Shown here: in pieces, positions 46,707 through 56,599 of the stretch
Layout of the letters: every line of letters begins with the position of its first letter
How positions within the stretch are numbered: position 1 is the first letter of the stretch
Source: Romboutsia_C sp015668195
GTDB lineage: Bacteria; Bacillota; Clostridia; Peptostreptococcales; Peptostreptococcaceae
Direction of reading: 5' to 3'
Length of the DNA: 64,000 bases
NCBI RefSeq assembly: GCF_015668195.1
Contig: NZ_JADPFC010000001.1
Span: 620,001 to 684,000, forward strand
The notes under the pieces: model-generated
Seen by the model: only the letters and a program-made list of their open reading frames with translations
Told to the model about the DNA's origin: nothing
Databases searched by the model: none
Made by a program: the position numbers and the translations under genes

Positions 46707-46749
46707 AAAAAATGTATACTTACTAGAAATAGTAGATATACATTTTTTT
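46707..46749 (+). terminator. Terminator after the DUF975 gene
   Basis: AAAATGTATA/TATACATTTT outer stem, TACT/AGTA inner stem, T7. Confidence 0.88.
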
Positions 46750-46838
46750 ATTATGATGATATTAAACATAAATTAATAAAATTAGCACCATTTCCTTTAG
46801 AAATAAATACTATATAATTAGGAAGGGGGATTAATAAA

Positions 46839-47144
46839 ATGAATTTAAAAAGAAGTGACGAAAATAAAGATTTACAGAGTTTAAGAGATAAATGTAAAAG
46901 ATTCTTAAATTATCATGCTGTATTAATGATGGAAGATGGGGAAGTATTTGATGGAATTATTGAAAGTGTAGATGAAGATAGTGTTACTGTATTAGTTGGA
47001 GAAGATGTAATTGTAGATGAAGATAATAATCAACTAAGACGTGGCAGACAATTTGGAAGACCTAGAAGGTTTAGACGTTTTAGACGTAGAAGATTTCCAC
47101 TTAATCTTTTAATTGCTCTATCATTATTACGATATCCTTATTAA
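46839..47144 (+). CDS. Small protein with Arg/Phe-rich tail, possibly spore-associated
   Basis: 101 aa. Residues 1-65 have an LSm-like beta pattern (FLNYHAVLMMEDGEVFDGIIE, DSVTVLVGED); residues 68-90 are dense in Arg and Phe (GRPRRFRRFRRRRF), then a short hydrophobic end. Similar small proteins occur in spore-forming Clostridia; a coat or nucleic-acid-binding role is only a guess. SD GAAGGGGG. Confidence 0.7.
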   Translation: MNLKRSDENKDLQSLRDKCKRFLNYHAVLMMEDGEVFDGIIESVDEDSVTVLVGEDVIVDEDNNQLRRGRQFGRPRRFRRFRRRRFPLNLLIALSLLRYPY

Positions 47145-47162
47145 AATTAATCTTTTACTTGA

Positions 47163-47199
47163 AATAGGAGCTATCTCTAAATAGAGATTAGCTCCTATT
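47163..47199. terminator. Shared terminator between convergent genes
   Basis: AATAGGAGCTA.TCTCT pairs with AGAGA.TAGCTCCTATT (one mismatch), between the small Arg-rich protein gene and the AIM24-like gene. Confidence 0.75.
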
Positions 47200-47201
47200 A
47201 C

Positions 47202-47981
47202 TTATTTTTCAAATAAATTTCCAAGACCTCCTAATATACTTCCTTCGCCTTTTTGATCGCCATAAACTTGAGGTGCAGAAGCAAATACTCTAGAAGCAAG
47301 TCTACTAAATGGTAAACTTTGAACCCAAACATATCCAGGACCTGTTAGAGTTGCAAAAAATAACCCTTCACCGCCAAATAAGCTATTTTTTATACCACCT
47401 ATAAATTCTATATCATATTTTATATCTTTTGTCATAGCTACTAAGCATCCAGTATCAACTTTTAATTTTTCACCAGGCATTAGTTCTTTTTTAACAATAG
47501 TACCGCCAGCATGAATAAAACAAAGTCCATCTCCTTCTAGTTTTTGAAGGATAAATCCTTCGCCTCCAAAAAATCCAACACCAAGTTTTTTTCTAAAATC
47601 TATTCCAATACTTACTCCTTTAGCAGCGCATAAAAATGAATCTTTTTGACATATTAACTTACCGTTCATTTCAGATAGGTCAATAGGTATTATTTTACCA
47701 GGATAGGGTGATGCAAAAGATACCTTTTTTCTATTGTTAGAAGTATTAGTAAATGAAGTCATAAAAAGACTTTCACCAGTTAAAACTCTTTTAGCAGCAC
47801 CAAATAGTTTAGAACCACCTTTCTTGCTTCCATCTCCAAAGATTGTTTCCATAGAAATGTGTTCATCCATCATCATCATAGAGCCAGCTTCAGCTACTAC
47901 ACTTTCACCTTTATCTAATTCAATTTCAACAAATTGCATGTCATGTCCATACAGTTTATAATCTATTTCATGTGAATTCAT
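47202..47981 (-). CDS. AIM24/TIGR00266-family protein
   Basis: Beta-rich protein of 259 aa. ELDKGESVVAEAGSMMMMDEHISMET, GEGFILQKLEGDGLCFIHAGGTIVKKELMPGE and GGEGLFFATLTGPGYVWVQSLP are family signatures. Bacterial members have unknown function. Encoded opposite to its neighbours with SD AAGGAGGG. Confidence 0.93.
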   Translation of the reverse strand: MNSHEIDYKLYGHDMQFVEIELDKGESVVAEAGSMMMMDEHISMETIFGDGSKKGGSKLFGAAKRVLTGESLFMTSFTNTSNNRKKVSFASPYPGKIIPIDLSEMNGKLICQKDSFLCAAKGVSIGIDFRKKLGVGFFGGEGFILQKLEGDGLCFIHAGGTIVKKELMPGEKLKVDTGCLVAMTKDIKYDIEFIGGIKNSLFGGEGLFFATLTGPGYVWVQSLPFSRLASRVFASAPQVYGDQKGEGSILGGLGNLFEK

Positions 47982-48186
47982 AAAATATCCCTCCTTATGT
48001 ATTTAATTATAATCTAATTATATATAAAGTATTATAAAAAGTTAAAATATATAGTTATTATTTTTATACATTATATAAAAATAATAACTAAAAAAGGTAT
48101 AAATGTGAGAATTTTAAGAAAGATTTCTTCATTATGATATAATTATGTAAAGATATAAGATAATAATTTTATCAAGGGGGAAACAA

Positions 48187-49332
48187 ATGGGGAATGTATC
48201 AATTAGGGAATGTAATAATTATGATTATGAAAATGTAAAAAATGCAATAAGTAAAAATTTAAAAGATTTAGGTGGATTAGAAAGATATATAAATCCAAAT
48301 AGCAAAGTACTAATAAAACCAAATTTGCTAATGAAAAAAAGTCCCAAAGAAGCAACAACTACTCATCCAATGGTAGTTAAAGTTGTGTGTGAAATGTTAC
48401 TTAATCTAAATTGTAAAATAATAATAGGAGATAGCCCAGGTGGTCCGTATACAGTATCTTCATTAAAAAGCATATATAAATCAACTGGTATGAAAGATAT
48501 AGCAGATGAACTAGGTGTAGAGCTAAATCATGATATAAGTGAAATTAAGGTAGAAAATAAAAATGCTAAAGCTTTAAAATATATGAATATTATAACTCCA
48601 ATAACTAAAGTAGACCATATAATAAACATATGTAAACTAAAAACTCATGGCATGGCAACATTTACAGGAGGAGTTAAAAATTTATATGGTTCTATAGCAG
48701 GACTTCAAAAAGCAGAAATACATTATAGATTTCCAAATGAAGAAATATTTTGTGAGGATGTATTATTAGATATATGTTCTTATGTAAACCCAAGTTTAAC
48801 TATTATGGATGGAATTATAGGTATGGAAGGAGAAGGTCCTTCAGCTGGAATACCAAGAAATATTGGTGTAACATTAGCATCACCTAGTCCTTATATGATA
48901 GATATAGTAGCTTGTAGGGTTATAAATCTAGACATAAATAAAGTACCTACTATAAGAGGGAGTATAAAAAGAGAATATATAAAAAAAGACTTAAGTGATA
49001 TATCTATAGTAGGTGATAACATAGAGAAATTTATAATAAAAGACTTTAAAATACCTAAAACTAGCAAAGATTTTAGATTGTTATCATCAACTATGCCTAG
49101 ATGTATACATGAGCCACTTACAAGGATGATAACTCCAAAGCCTGTTGTTTCTCATAAAGATTGTGTAAAGTGTAAAAAATGTATAGAAGTATGCCCAGCT
49201 AAGGTCATTACCTTAAATGATAAAATAGAAATAGATTTAAATAAATGTATAAGATGTTTTTGTTGCCATGAATTATGTCCTAAAAAAGCTATACATATAA
49301 AAAGAAGTATAATATTTAAATTAATAAAGTAA
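48187..49332 (+). CDS. DUF362 protein with C-terminal 2x[4Fe-4S] ferredoxin domain
   Basis: 381 aa. DUF362 core about 1-300 (VLIKPNLLMKKSPKEATTTHP, GDSPGGPY, CKLKTHGMATFTGGVKNLYG) and two ferredoxin motifs near the C-terminus (CVKCKKCIEVCPAKVI; CIRCFCCHELCPKKAI). The family is a putative redox protein in anaerobes; substrate unknown. SD AAGGGGGA. Confidence 0.92.
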   Translation: MGNVSIRECNNYDYENVKNAISKNLKDLGGLERYINPNSKVLIKPNLLMKKSPKEATTTHPMVVKVVCEMLLNLNCKIIIGDSPGGPYTVSSLKSIYKSTGMKDIADELGVELNHDISEIKVENKNAKALKYMNIITPITKVDHIINICKLKTHGMATFTGGVKNLYGSIAGLQKAEIHYRFPNEEIFCEDVLLDICSYVNPSLTIMDGIIGMEGEGPSAGIPRNIGVTLASPSPYMIDIVACRVINLDINKVPTIRGSIKREYIKKDLSDISIVGDNIEKFIIKDFKIPKTSKDFRLLSSTMPRCIHEPLTRMITPKPVVSHKDCVKCKKCIEVCPAKVITLNDKIEIDLNKCIRCFCCHELCPKKAIHIKRSIIFKLIK

Positions 49333-49476
49333 TTTAACAATAATTTAAGTAGCTATTTTATAAAAGCATTCGTATAAATATAGTTATTTAAAATTAAAAC
49401 TATTTTAATTACATATAACTTAATGTATAATATAGTAAATTTAGTTATATATTAATCAGCTAAAGGGGAGAAAAAG

Positions 49477-50745
49477 ATGATAATTATAAAAAATGGAAGA
49501 CTAATAGACCCAAAAACTAAAAGAGATGAAGTAGTAGATATACTTATAAAAGACAATAAAATAGAAAAAATAGGGAATATAGACGAAAATAGTGTTGATA
49601 GAATAATAGATGCTAAAGGATGTATAGTATCACCTGGACTTATAGATGTACACGTTCATTTTAGAGATCCAGGATTTACTCATAAAGAAGATATATTAAC
49701 AGGTTCAGATTCAGCAGCTAAGGGAGGATTTACAACAGTTGTATGTATGGCAAATACTAATCCTATAGTTGATAATGAAGAAACTTTAGATTATATAAAT
49801 GAAAAGGCCAAACTATCACCAATAAATGTATTACAAGCAAGTGCAATAACTAAAGGATTTAAAGGTAAAGAAATAGTTGATATGGATAAAATGATAAAAG
49901 CTGGTGCTGTAGGCTTTACTGATGATGGACTACCGATAATGGATAGTGATATTATACTTAAAGCTATGAATATGGCGAAGGAAAGAAACGTTCCTCTTAG
50001 CTTTCATGAAGAGGATCCATCACTTATAACTTGTGCTGGTATAAATGATGGTAAAATATCCAAACAAATGGGAATAGTGGGTGCACCAAATGTTGCTGAA
50101 GATGTTATGATTAGTCGTGATTGTATGTTAGCTCTAAAAAGTGGGGCAAAAGTTAATATACAACATATAAGTTCTAAAAATTCAGTAGAAATGGTAAGAT
50201 TTATAAAAAAGTTAGGTGCTAATGTATATGCAGAAGCAACACCACATCACTTTACACTAACAGAAGATGATGTATTAACTTATGGTACTAATGCTAAAAT
50301 GAATCCACCACTTAGAACATTAGAAGATAAGATGGCAATAATTGAAGGTTTAAAGGATGATACAATAGAAATAATAGCAACAGATCATGCACCTCATACA
50401 TATGAAGAGAAAAATGTAGAGTTTGTAAAAGCACCAAGTGGTATAACAGGTCTTGAAACTGCACTTTCTCTTGGGATAACTAGCTTAGTTAAAAATAATC
50501 ATTTAGATATGATGAAGTTAATAGAGAAAATGACTATAAATCCAGCTAAATTATACAACCTAGAAAGTGGAAGCATAGAAGAAGGTAAAGTTGCTGATAT
50601 AGTTATATTTGATGAAAATGAAGAGTTTGTAGTAGATAAATTTGCATCAAAATGTGAAAACACTCCATTTAAAGGGCATAAATTATTTGGTAAAGTAAAA
50701 TATACTATATGTTGCGGGAAGGTAGTATTTGAAGATAAAAAATAA
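49477..50745 (+). CDS. pyrC: Dihydroorotase (class I)
   Basis: Zn amidohydrolase of pyrimidine synthesis, 422 aa, closing carbamoyl-aspartate to dihydroorotate. DVHVHFRDPG (metal His pair), SFHEEDPSLI, QHISS, and ATDHAPHTYEEK (catalytic Asp) are present. It stands alone; no pyr attenuator was recognised upstream. SD AGGGGAG. Confidence 0.95.
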   Translation: MIIIKNGRLIDPKTKRDEVVDILIKDNKIEKIGNIDENSVDRIIDAKGCIVSPGLIDVHVHFRDPGFTHKEDILTGSDSAAKGGFTTVVCMANTNPIVDNEETLDYINEKAKLSPINVLQASAITKGFKGKEIVDMDKMIKAGAVGFTDDGLPIMDSDIILKAMNMAKERNVPLSFHEEDPSLITCAGINDGKISKQMGIVGAPNVAEDVMISRDCMLALKSGAKVNIQHISSKNSVEMVRFIKKLGANVYAEATPHHFTLTEDDVLTYGTNAKMNPPLRTLEDKMAIIEGLKDDTIEIIATDHAPHTYEEKNVEFVKAPSGITGLETALSLGITSLVKNNHLDMMKLIEKMTINPAKLYNLESGSIEEGKVADIVIFDENEEFVVDKFASKCENTPFKGHKLFGKVKYTICCGKVVFEDKK

Positions 50746-50750
50746 AATTA

Positions 50751-50781
50751 AAAAGGGCTATACTAAAATATAGCCCTTTTT
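50751..50781. terminator. Bidirectional terminator between pyrC and the convergent kinase gene
   Basis: AAAAGGGCTATA/TATAGCCCTTTT with A and T flanks. Confidence 0.9.
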
Positions 50782-50797
50782 AATTTTATTAATATAT

Positions 50798-52384
50798 TTA
50801 ATAAACTTTAAATTTTAATATAACTTTAAATAAATCTCCATCTATATCAAGTTTAAGATTACCACCCTGAAGCTCCACTAAACTATTACAAATAGATAGT
50901 CCTAATCCACTTCCAGAAGTATTTCTAGAAACATCACCACGAACAAATCTCTCTAATAGTTCATCGGAAGAAATATTTAATCTATGATTAGAGATATTTT
51001 TCATAGTAATAAATATATAATCATCTTTAACATTAATATCTATATATACACGAGTATTAGCTAAAGAATATTTAGTAATATTAGTTATAAGATTTTCAAA
51101 AACTCTAAACATTCTTTTACCATCTATATTAGTAAATACAGGATAGTTAGGCGTATCTACTATAAAATCTAGCTTAGAAGATTCTATTTTATCCTCTAAT
51201 TCAACGATACTTTGAATTAGAAGTTCTTTTATATCAGTTTTTTTTAGATTAATTTCTATATCACCACTACTTATTTTAGATGCTTCAAATATGTCCTCAA
51301 CTAAATATTTAAGTCTAGTAGCTTTTTTATCTAATATATTTATATAATCTTTAGTAGTTTTAGAATCTAATTCGTTATTTTTAAGTATATCTATATAGCT
51401 AACTATAGAAGTAAGGGGTGTTTTTAAGTCGTGACTTACATTAGTTATAAGTTCTGTTTTCATTTTTTCACTTTTAAGTTGTTCATTAAGAGACTTTTCA
51501 AGTCCTAAGCTTATATTATTTATACTACTAGCGATAGATGATATTTCATCATTACCAATGATCTTTAATTTATGGCCTAAATTACCATTTTCTATAGTTT
51601 TTATATTTTTAGATATATATTCAATATATTTTGTTTTTTTAGTTAATAATTTGTATATATAAGAGTAAGGTATAATACTAAATAGAGAAAATAGCATAGC
51701 ATAAATTATTGTAAAAATAGAAAAATAGTTTATAACTGATAAAAATAAAAATATAATTATAAACTGTATTATTATAGATATTACTAATATACTAGCGATT
51801 TTATTGTTTATAGTTTTTTTATTTTGTTTATCTAAAAAATCCTTAATCATAGAAAGTACTACTAATCTAGATAATAAATTATCAGATGATAATTTAAAAC
51901 TTTTATAAGCTATATAAGTAGTTGTAAGGATTAAAAAATCACATACTATAAGTGAATTATCAAAAAAATCTGGTGTAGAGGACCAAGTATGAAATCTTAT
52001 AAGGAATATAAAACCTATTATAAATAAAAATGCTTCAACAGAAACATTTGAAGTTAGATTTATAATAGAATCAAATATTCTTATATTAGATTTTTTAGTT
52101 ATGTTATAAATCACAATACAACTTATAGATATAGCTAAAGAAATTATAAAAACTATCACTTCAATACTTAAAATACTTCTATTATCTAAATGTATTACAT
52201 TTCCTAAGAATATATATTTTGCTATTGGAGAATATTCATATAAATTATGAAAGCTAAATGCTAAATTAAATAGTGATTCAAAACATATAGATATAGATAA
52301 AAATAAAATTAGTAAAGAAGCTATTTTTAATTTTGAGTCTTCTATAGTAATAGATTTATTTAATGTCTTCAATTTTATATCCAA
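50798..52384 (-). CDS. Sensor histidine kinase (multi-helix sensor)
   Basis: Two-component kinase of 528 aa. Six hydrophobic helices (about 21-40, 74-94, 110-130, 143-160, 196-218, 222-245), a HAMP-like linker (250-300), HisKA with NVSHDLKTPLTS (His318) and an ATPase domain ending GSGLGLSICNSLVELQGG. The gene begins at a TTG inside the end of the regulator gene (29-nt overlap), so translation is coupled; a second TTG four codons on is possible. VanS-like in layout; signal unknown. Confidence 0.92.
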   Translation of the reverse strand: MDIKLKTLNKSITIEDSKLKIASLLILFLSISICFESLFNLAFSFHNLYEYSPIAKYIFLGNVIHLDNRSILSIEVIVFIISLAISISCIVIYNITKKSNIRIFDSIINLTSNVSVEAFLFIIGFIFLIRFHTWSSTPDFFDNSLIVCDFLILTTTYIAYKSFKLSSDNLLSRLVVLSMIKDFLDKQNKKTINNKIASILVISIIIQFIIIFLFLSVINYFSIFTIIYAMLFSLFSIIPYSYIYKLLTKKTKYIEYISKNIKTIENGNLGHKLKIIGNDEISSIASSINNISLGLEKSLNEQLKSEKMKTELITNVSHDLKTPLTSIVSYIDILKNNELDSKTTKDYINILDKKATRLKYLVEDIFEASKISSGDIEINLKKTDIKELLIQSIVELEDKIESSKLDFIVDTPNYPVFTNIDGKRMFRVFENLITNITKYSLANTRVYIDINVKDDYIFITMKNISNHRLNISSDELLERFVRGDVSRNTSGSGLGLSICNSLVELQGGNLKLDIDGDLFKVILKFKVY

Positions 52385-53066
52385 TTCCCCACACCACCTT
52401 TAAATATTTTGGATCCTTAGGATTTATTTCTATTTTTTCTCTTATTCTTCTAACATGAACAGCAACAGTTTTTTCACAGTTATAAGCTATATCATCCCAA
52501 GCGTTTTCATATATCTCTGTAGATGAAAATACTATACCCTTATTTAAAAGTAAAAATTCAAGTATTCTATACTCAATAGGAGTTACTTTAATAACTTCTC
52601 CATCTAAACTAACTACTTTAGTATCTTTATTTAAACTAAGACCACCACTTTTTAATACGTTAGAATCATTAATACACTTATTATTAGAGTTACTATTTAA
52701 GTTAATAAATCTTCTTAATTGAGATTTAACACGAGCAATGAGTTCTAGTGGATTAAATGGTTTTGTAACATAATCATCAGCTCCCATATTAAGACCTAAA
52801 ATTTTATCCATATCTTGATTTTTAGCAGATAAAAGTATTATAGGTATATTATTATTTTCCCTTATTTTTAAAGTTGTTTTAAGACCATCAAGATTTGGCA
52901 TCATTACATCCATAATAACTAAATCTACATTATTATCTATTAAAGTTTCAATAGCATCAATTCCATCGTAAGCTTTTAATACATTAAAACCCTCAGGTTT
53001 TAAATAAAATTCAATAGCATCAACTATTTCTTTATCATCATCAACTATTAATATATTTTCGTTCAT
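52356..53066 (-). CDS. OmpR-family response regulator
   Basis: Receiver domain 1-120 (VDDDKEI, phospho-Asp in LVIMDVMMPNLDG, Lys in DDYVTKPFNP) and winged-helix DNA-binding domain 140-235 (ITPIEYRILEFLLLNKG, VHVRRIREKIE). 236 aa, partner of the overlapping kinase. Upstream, TTATTAAGAA occurs twice (53134, 53175) and may be its own binding site. SD AAAGGAGTG. Confidence 0.93.
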   Translation of the reverse strand: MNENILIVDDDKEIVDAIEFYLKPEGFNVLKAYDGIDAIETLIDNNVDLVIMDVMMPNLDGLKTTLKIRENNNIPIILLSAKNQDMDKILGLNMGADDYVTKPFNPLELIARVKSQLRRFINLNSNSNNKCINDSNVLKSGGLSLNKDTKVVSLDGEVIKVTPIEYRILEFLLLNKGIVFSSTEIYENAWDDIAYNCEKTVAVHVRRIREKIEINPKDPKYLKVVWGIGYKIEDIK

Positions 53067-53266
53067 TTTATCACTCCTTTAAAATAATTATATCATACAA
53101 CTAAAAAACATATTTTAACAATAAATTATAGATTTATTAAGAATTTATAAACCAACGTATTAATTATTACAAAATTATTAAGAAATTTATATTATTAACA
53201 TAAGCATAGTAAATATATAAATATTTATGCTATACTCTGATTAGAAAACATAATGAGGGGGATGTT

Positions 53267-54277
53267 ATGAAAAAAAGACTTATATTAGGAGTAGTAGCAG
53301 GAGTATTAGCACTAACTAGCATAGGATTTGGGAAAAAGGAAAAAATTGAGGTAAATGTACTTGGAACAACAGATTTACATGGTATAGTAAGTAAGGATTT
53401 AGAAAACTATGTAAGTGAAGAAAGAAAAAAGGATGAAAATCTAATATTAGTAGATAGTGGAGATTTTTTTGATATGCAAACTCCAGAAATGAACGAATGG
53501 TTTAGAAAAAATAGTGTAATAGTTAATGAAAATGGATTTCCTATTCTACGATTTAAAGATAGTGAAATAGAAGGGGTTGCCCCAATAGTAACTGATATGG
53601 GAAGATTAAAATATGATGCTGTGATTCTTGGAAACCATGAGTTTGTGTCTAATAATAAAGATCGTTTAGATACATTAATAAATGATTTTAAAGAAAATAA
53701 TATGGAAATATTATCTGCAAATACATATAAAAGTAATCATGAAAACTATGTAAAGCCATATATTATAAAAACTATTAATACAAAATATGGAGACTTAAAA
53801 ATAGGAATATTAGGGCTTACTATAAAAGAAGTAGGAGAATCTATGGATTGGGATGGTGAAAAATCAGTACCTGCAAAATCAAGAGAATTAAAAGACCAAG
53901 ATGGATACAAGGGTGAGCTATATATGAATGATTTAGTAGAAGATGCTAAAAAATGGGTACCTAAAATGAAAGAAGATGGTGCTGATATAGTAATAAGTGT
54001 AGTTCATAGTGGGGAAGAACCTAAAAAACCTAAAAATCCAGGAAATAAAATAAAAGAATTAGCAAGAGAAACTAGTGATATAGATGTTATATTTGCAGGT
54101 CATACTCATAAAACAATAGATGAACATAAATACACTAACAAAGATGGTAAAGAAGTAATAGTAACTCAAGGTGGAAAACATTCAGAGGCAATAGCTCATT
54201 CCAAGCTCCAATTAGAGAAAGTAAAAGATGGTTGGAAAGTAATAGAGAAAAGTAGTGAAGTTATATCTTTCAAATAA
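53267..54277 (+). CDS. Exported metallophosphoesterase (5'-nucleotidase/UDP-sugar hydrolase type, catalytic domain only)
   Basis: Signal peptide (MKKRLILGVVAGVLALTSIGFG) and calcineurin-like phosphoesterase domain: GTTDLHG, DSGDFF, ILGNHEF, SVVHSG and FAGHTHK supply the two-metal ligands. At 336 aa it lacks the C-terminal substrate domain of full 5'-nucleotidases (about 500-550 aa), and no LPXTG or lipobox is seen, so it is probably secreted. Substrate unsure. SD GAGGGGG. Confidence 0.88.
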   Translation: MKKRLILGVVAGVLALTSIGFGKKEKIEVNVLGTTDLHGIVSKDLENYVSEERKKDENLILVDSGDFFDMQTPEMNEWFRKNSVIVNENGFPILRFKDSEIEGVAPIVTDMGRLKYDAVILGNHEFVSNNKDRLDTLINDFKENNMEILSANTYKSNHENYVKPYIIKTINTKYGDLKIGILGLTIKEVGESMDWDGEKSVPAKSRELKDQDGYKGELYMNDLVEDAKKWVPKMKEDGADIVISVVHSGEEPKKPKNPGNKIKELARETSDIDVIFAGHTHKTIDEHKYTNKDGKEVIVTQGGKHSEAIAHSKLQLEKVKDGWKVIEKSSEVISFK

Positions 54278-54394
54278 AAAATAAGTTGGATTAATAAGGT
54301 TAAGTATTGCTTATTTTAATAAACTAAATTTCATATAAAGTAAAAATATATTCAATTTACATAATAAGAAAAACTGTATTGTAATTAAAATATT

Positions 54395-54430
54395 AAAAGA
54401 AGTGAACTATTATAATAATTCACTTCTTTT
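54395..54430. terminator. Bidirectional terminator before asnB (convergent)
   Basis: AAAAGAAGTGAA/TTCACTTCTTTT around an AT-rich loop. Confidence 0.88.
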
Positions 54431-54459
54431 AAATTATTTATATTTTCAATTTCTTATAT

Positions 54460-56286
54460 TTAGTCTATAAAAAATCTTTTATACCAAACTAAGAAAGTAT
54501 ATATAGTATATATTTTACGAGCATTATTAGTTTTGCCATTAAAGTGGTCACCTAAAAGCTTGACTATTTCGTCAGTATCAAAAAATTCATTAGCATAATC
54601 ACTTGTAAAGCTTTCCTTTATTATATTATAGTATCTTTCCTCTTTAAACCAATGTCTTATAGGTACAGGGAATCCTTTTTTCTCTCTTTTAGCCCAAGCA
54701 TCAGGAAGCTTATTTTTAGCAGCTTCTCTTAAGGCAAGTTTTGTAATACCATTATTGACTCTATATTTTGGAGGGATAGTTTCTCCTACCTTCATAACTT
54801 CAACATCTAAAAATGGAACTCTTAGTTCTAGAGAGTGAGCCATACTCATTTTATCAGCTTTAAGTAATATATCTCCTGCTAACCATAATTTTAAGTCAAG
54901 ATATTGTTTTTTAGTTAAGTCATCCATATGAGATACTTTATCATATATAGGTTTAGTTATATCCTTTATAGAAGGAGCATTTTTATAGTTTGGCTTTAAT
55001 ATAGAATTAGCCTCTTTTTCTTCAAATATGAAGGCTTGTCCTATAAAGTAATCTTCAACTTTAGAACCACCTCTAATTATTGTTGTTCTACCTTTAAAAT
55101 AAGGTAGTTTTTTTGCAGTCATTGCTAATGGCTTTCTTATGAAAGAAGGAAGTTTTTTATATTTTTTTAATCTATCATCATCATCATACCATTCATAGCC
55201 TCCAAAAATTTCATCAGCACCTTCACCAGATAATACAACAGTAACATGTTCTCTAGCAAGTTTGGATAAGAAGTATAGTGGTATGCATGATGGATTTGAC
55301 TGAGGTTCATCCATATGATACATAATAGCTGATAAGTTTTCAAAACATTCTTCAGAAGTTAGTAGCTTTTGTACATTTTTAATTTCTAACATATCGGATA
55401 GATCTTTAGCTAAGCCAGACTCATTAAAATTGTCTTCTTTAAATCCAACAGAGAAAGTTTTAGCAGGCATTAAAGATGCAGTTATATAACTAGAATCAAC
55501 ACCACCAGATAAAAAGCTACCAACAGGCACTTCACTGTTTTTATGAATATCAACAGATTCAGCCACAACATTTTCTATTCTTTTAATACTTTCATCAAGT
55601 GAAATTTCTTCATTTTTAAATTCTACATCAAAGTACTTTCTTATTTTTAATTTACCACTTTTATAAATCATATAATGTCCTGGTTTTAATTTATAAACCC
55701 CTTTAAAGAAAGTTTCATCAAGTACTGAGTATTGGAAAGTTAAATAAGGTTTTAGAGCTTCTTTATTGACTTCTTTTTTGAAATCTTTATAAGCTAAAAA
55801 ACTTTTAATTTCTGAACCAAATAATAATTTATCATTATCAATCCTAGAGTAGTAAAAAGGCTTTATACCAAAATGGTCCCTTGCAGCAAAAAGGGTTTTA
55901 GCTTTTTTATCCCATATACAAAAAGCAAACATACCTCTTAGTTTTTTAACCATATATTTTCCAAACTCTTCATATGCATGTATTAAAACTTCACTATCTG
56001 TTTGAGTTTTAAATATATGACCTTTTTCAATTAGCTCATCACGTAATTCCTTATAATTATAAATTTCACCATTAAATACTAACACTAAACTATTATCTTC
56101 ATTATATAAAGGTTGTAACCCATTATCAACTCCAATTATGCTAAGTCTTCTAAATCCAAGGGCTATATCTTCGTTAATAAAAGTTCCCATTTCATCAGGA
56201 CCCCTGTGAACAATAGCTTCTAGCATATTATTTAATATATCTTCTTTATTTGAATTTCTATCAATAAATCCTACAAATCCGCACAT
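54460..56286 (-). CDS. asnB: Asparagine synthase (glutamine-hydrolysing)
   Basis: 608 aa. N-terminal glutaminase begins MCGFVGF with the Cys2 nucleophile; synthetase domain has the PP-loop SFLSGGVDSSYITASL (about 256) and LSGEGADEIFGGYEWY. Makes asparagine from aspartate, ATP and glutamine; some homologues amidate cell-wall precursors, which cannot be excluded. Divergent from the next regulator gene, sharing a 313-bp intergenic region that carries 11-bp-period repeats. Confidence 0.94.
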   Translation of the reverse strand: MCGFVGFIDRNSNKEDILNNMLEAIVHRGPDEMGTFINEDIALGFRRLSIIGVDNGLQPLYNEDNSLVLVFNGEIYNYKELRDELIEKGHIFKTQTDSEVLIHAYEEFGKYMVKKLRGMFAFCIWDKKAKTLFAARDHFGIKPFYYSRIDNDKLLFGSEIKSFLAYKDFKKEVNKEALKPYLTFQYSVLDETFFKGVYKLKPGHYMIYKSGKLKIRKYFDVEFKNEEISLDESIKRIENVVAESVDIHKNSEVPVGSFLSGGVDSSYITASLMPAKTFSVGFKEDNFNESGLAKDLSDMLEIKNVQKLLTSEECFENLSAIMYHMDEPQSNPSCIPLYFLSKLAREHVTVVLSGEGADEIFGGYEWYDDDDRLKKYKKLPSFIRKPLAMTAKKLPYFKGRTTIIRGGSKVEDYFIGQAFIFEEKEANSILKPNYKNAPSIKDITKPIYDKVSHMDDLTKKQYLDLKLWLAGDILLKADKMSMAHSLELRVPFLDVEVMKVGETIPPKYRVNNGITKLALREAAKNKLPDAWAKREKKGFPVPIRHWFKEERYYNIIKESFTSDYANEFFDTDEIVKLLGDHFNGKTNNARKIYTIYTFLVWYKRFFID

Positions 56287-56378
56287 AAACCTTACACCTC
56301 TAATTATTATCTATATTAAATTAATTTTTTATATCTTTTTAATCTATTATAAATTTTACAAAATTTATATAGCAATGA

Positions 56379-56408
56379 TGTGTCAATGATGTATCAATTT
56401 TGTGTCAA
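56379..56408 (+). promoter_or_regulatory. Three TGTRTCAA direct repeats with 11-bp period
   Basis: TGTGTCAA (56379), TGTATCAA (56390) and TGTGTCAA (56401), exactly 11 bp apart, the spacing bound by OmpR/PhoB-type regulators. They lie between divergent asnB and a response-regulator gene of that type. Confidence 0.6.
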
Positions 56409-56491
56409 AATTTATCATTTAAGATAAAAATAAGTATTTAAAATATAGTAAGATATATATAATATAGAAAATATAACCATAAATCCTATTA

Positions 56492-56522
56492 ATGTTACAA
56501 AATTGTTTCATTCATGTAACAT
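56492..56522. promoter_or_regulatory. Inverted repeat ATGTTACA-N15-TGTAACAT
   Basis: Perfect 8-bp arms about 80 bp before the response-regulator start. Half-sites resemble the GTTAC/GTAAC dyads at 21876-21934. Confidence 0.4.
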
Positions 56523-56599
56523 ACATAATATATAAATAGTTTATAGTTAAATATATAATAGGTAGGTAGAATTATTTAAAAGAAAGAAGTGAAGTATCT

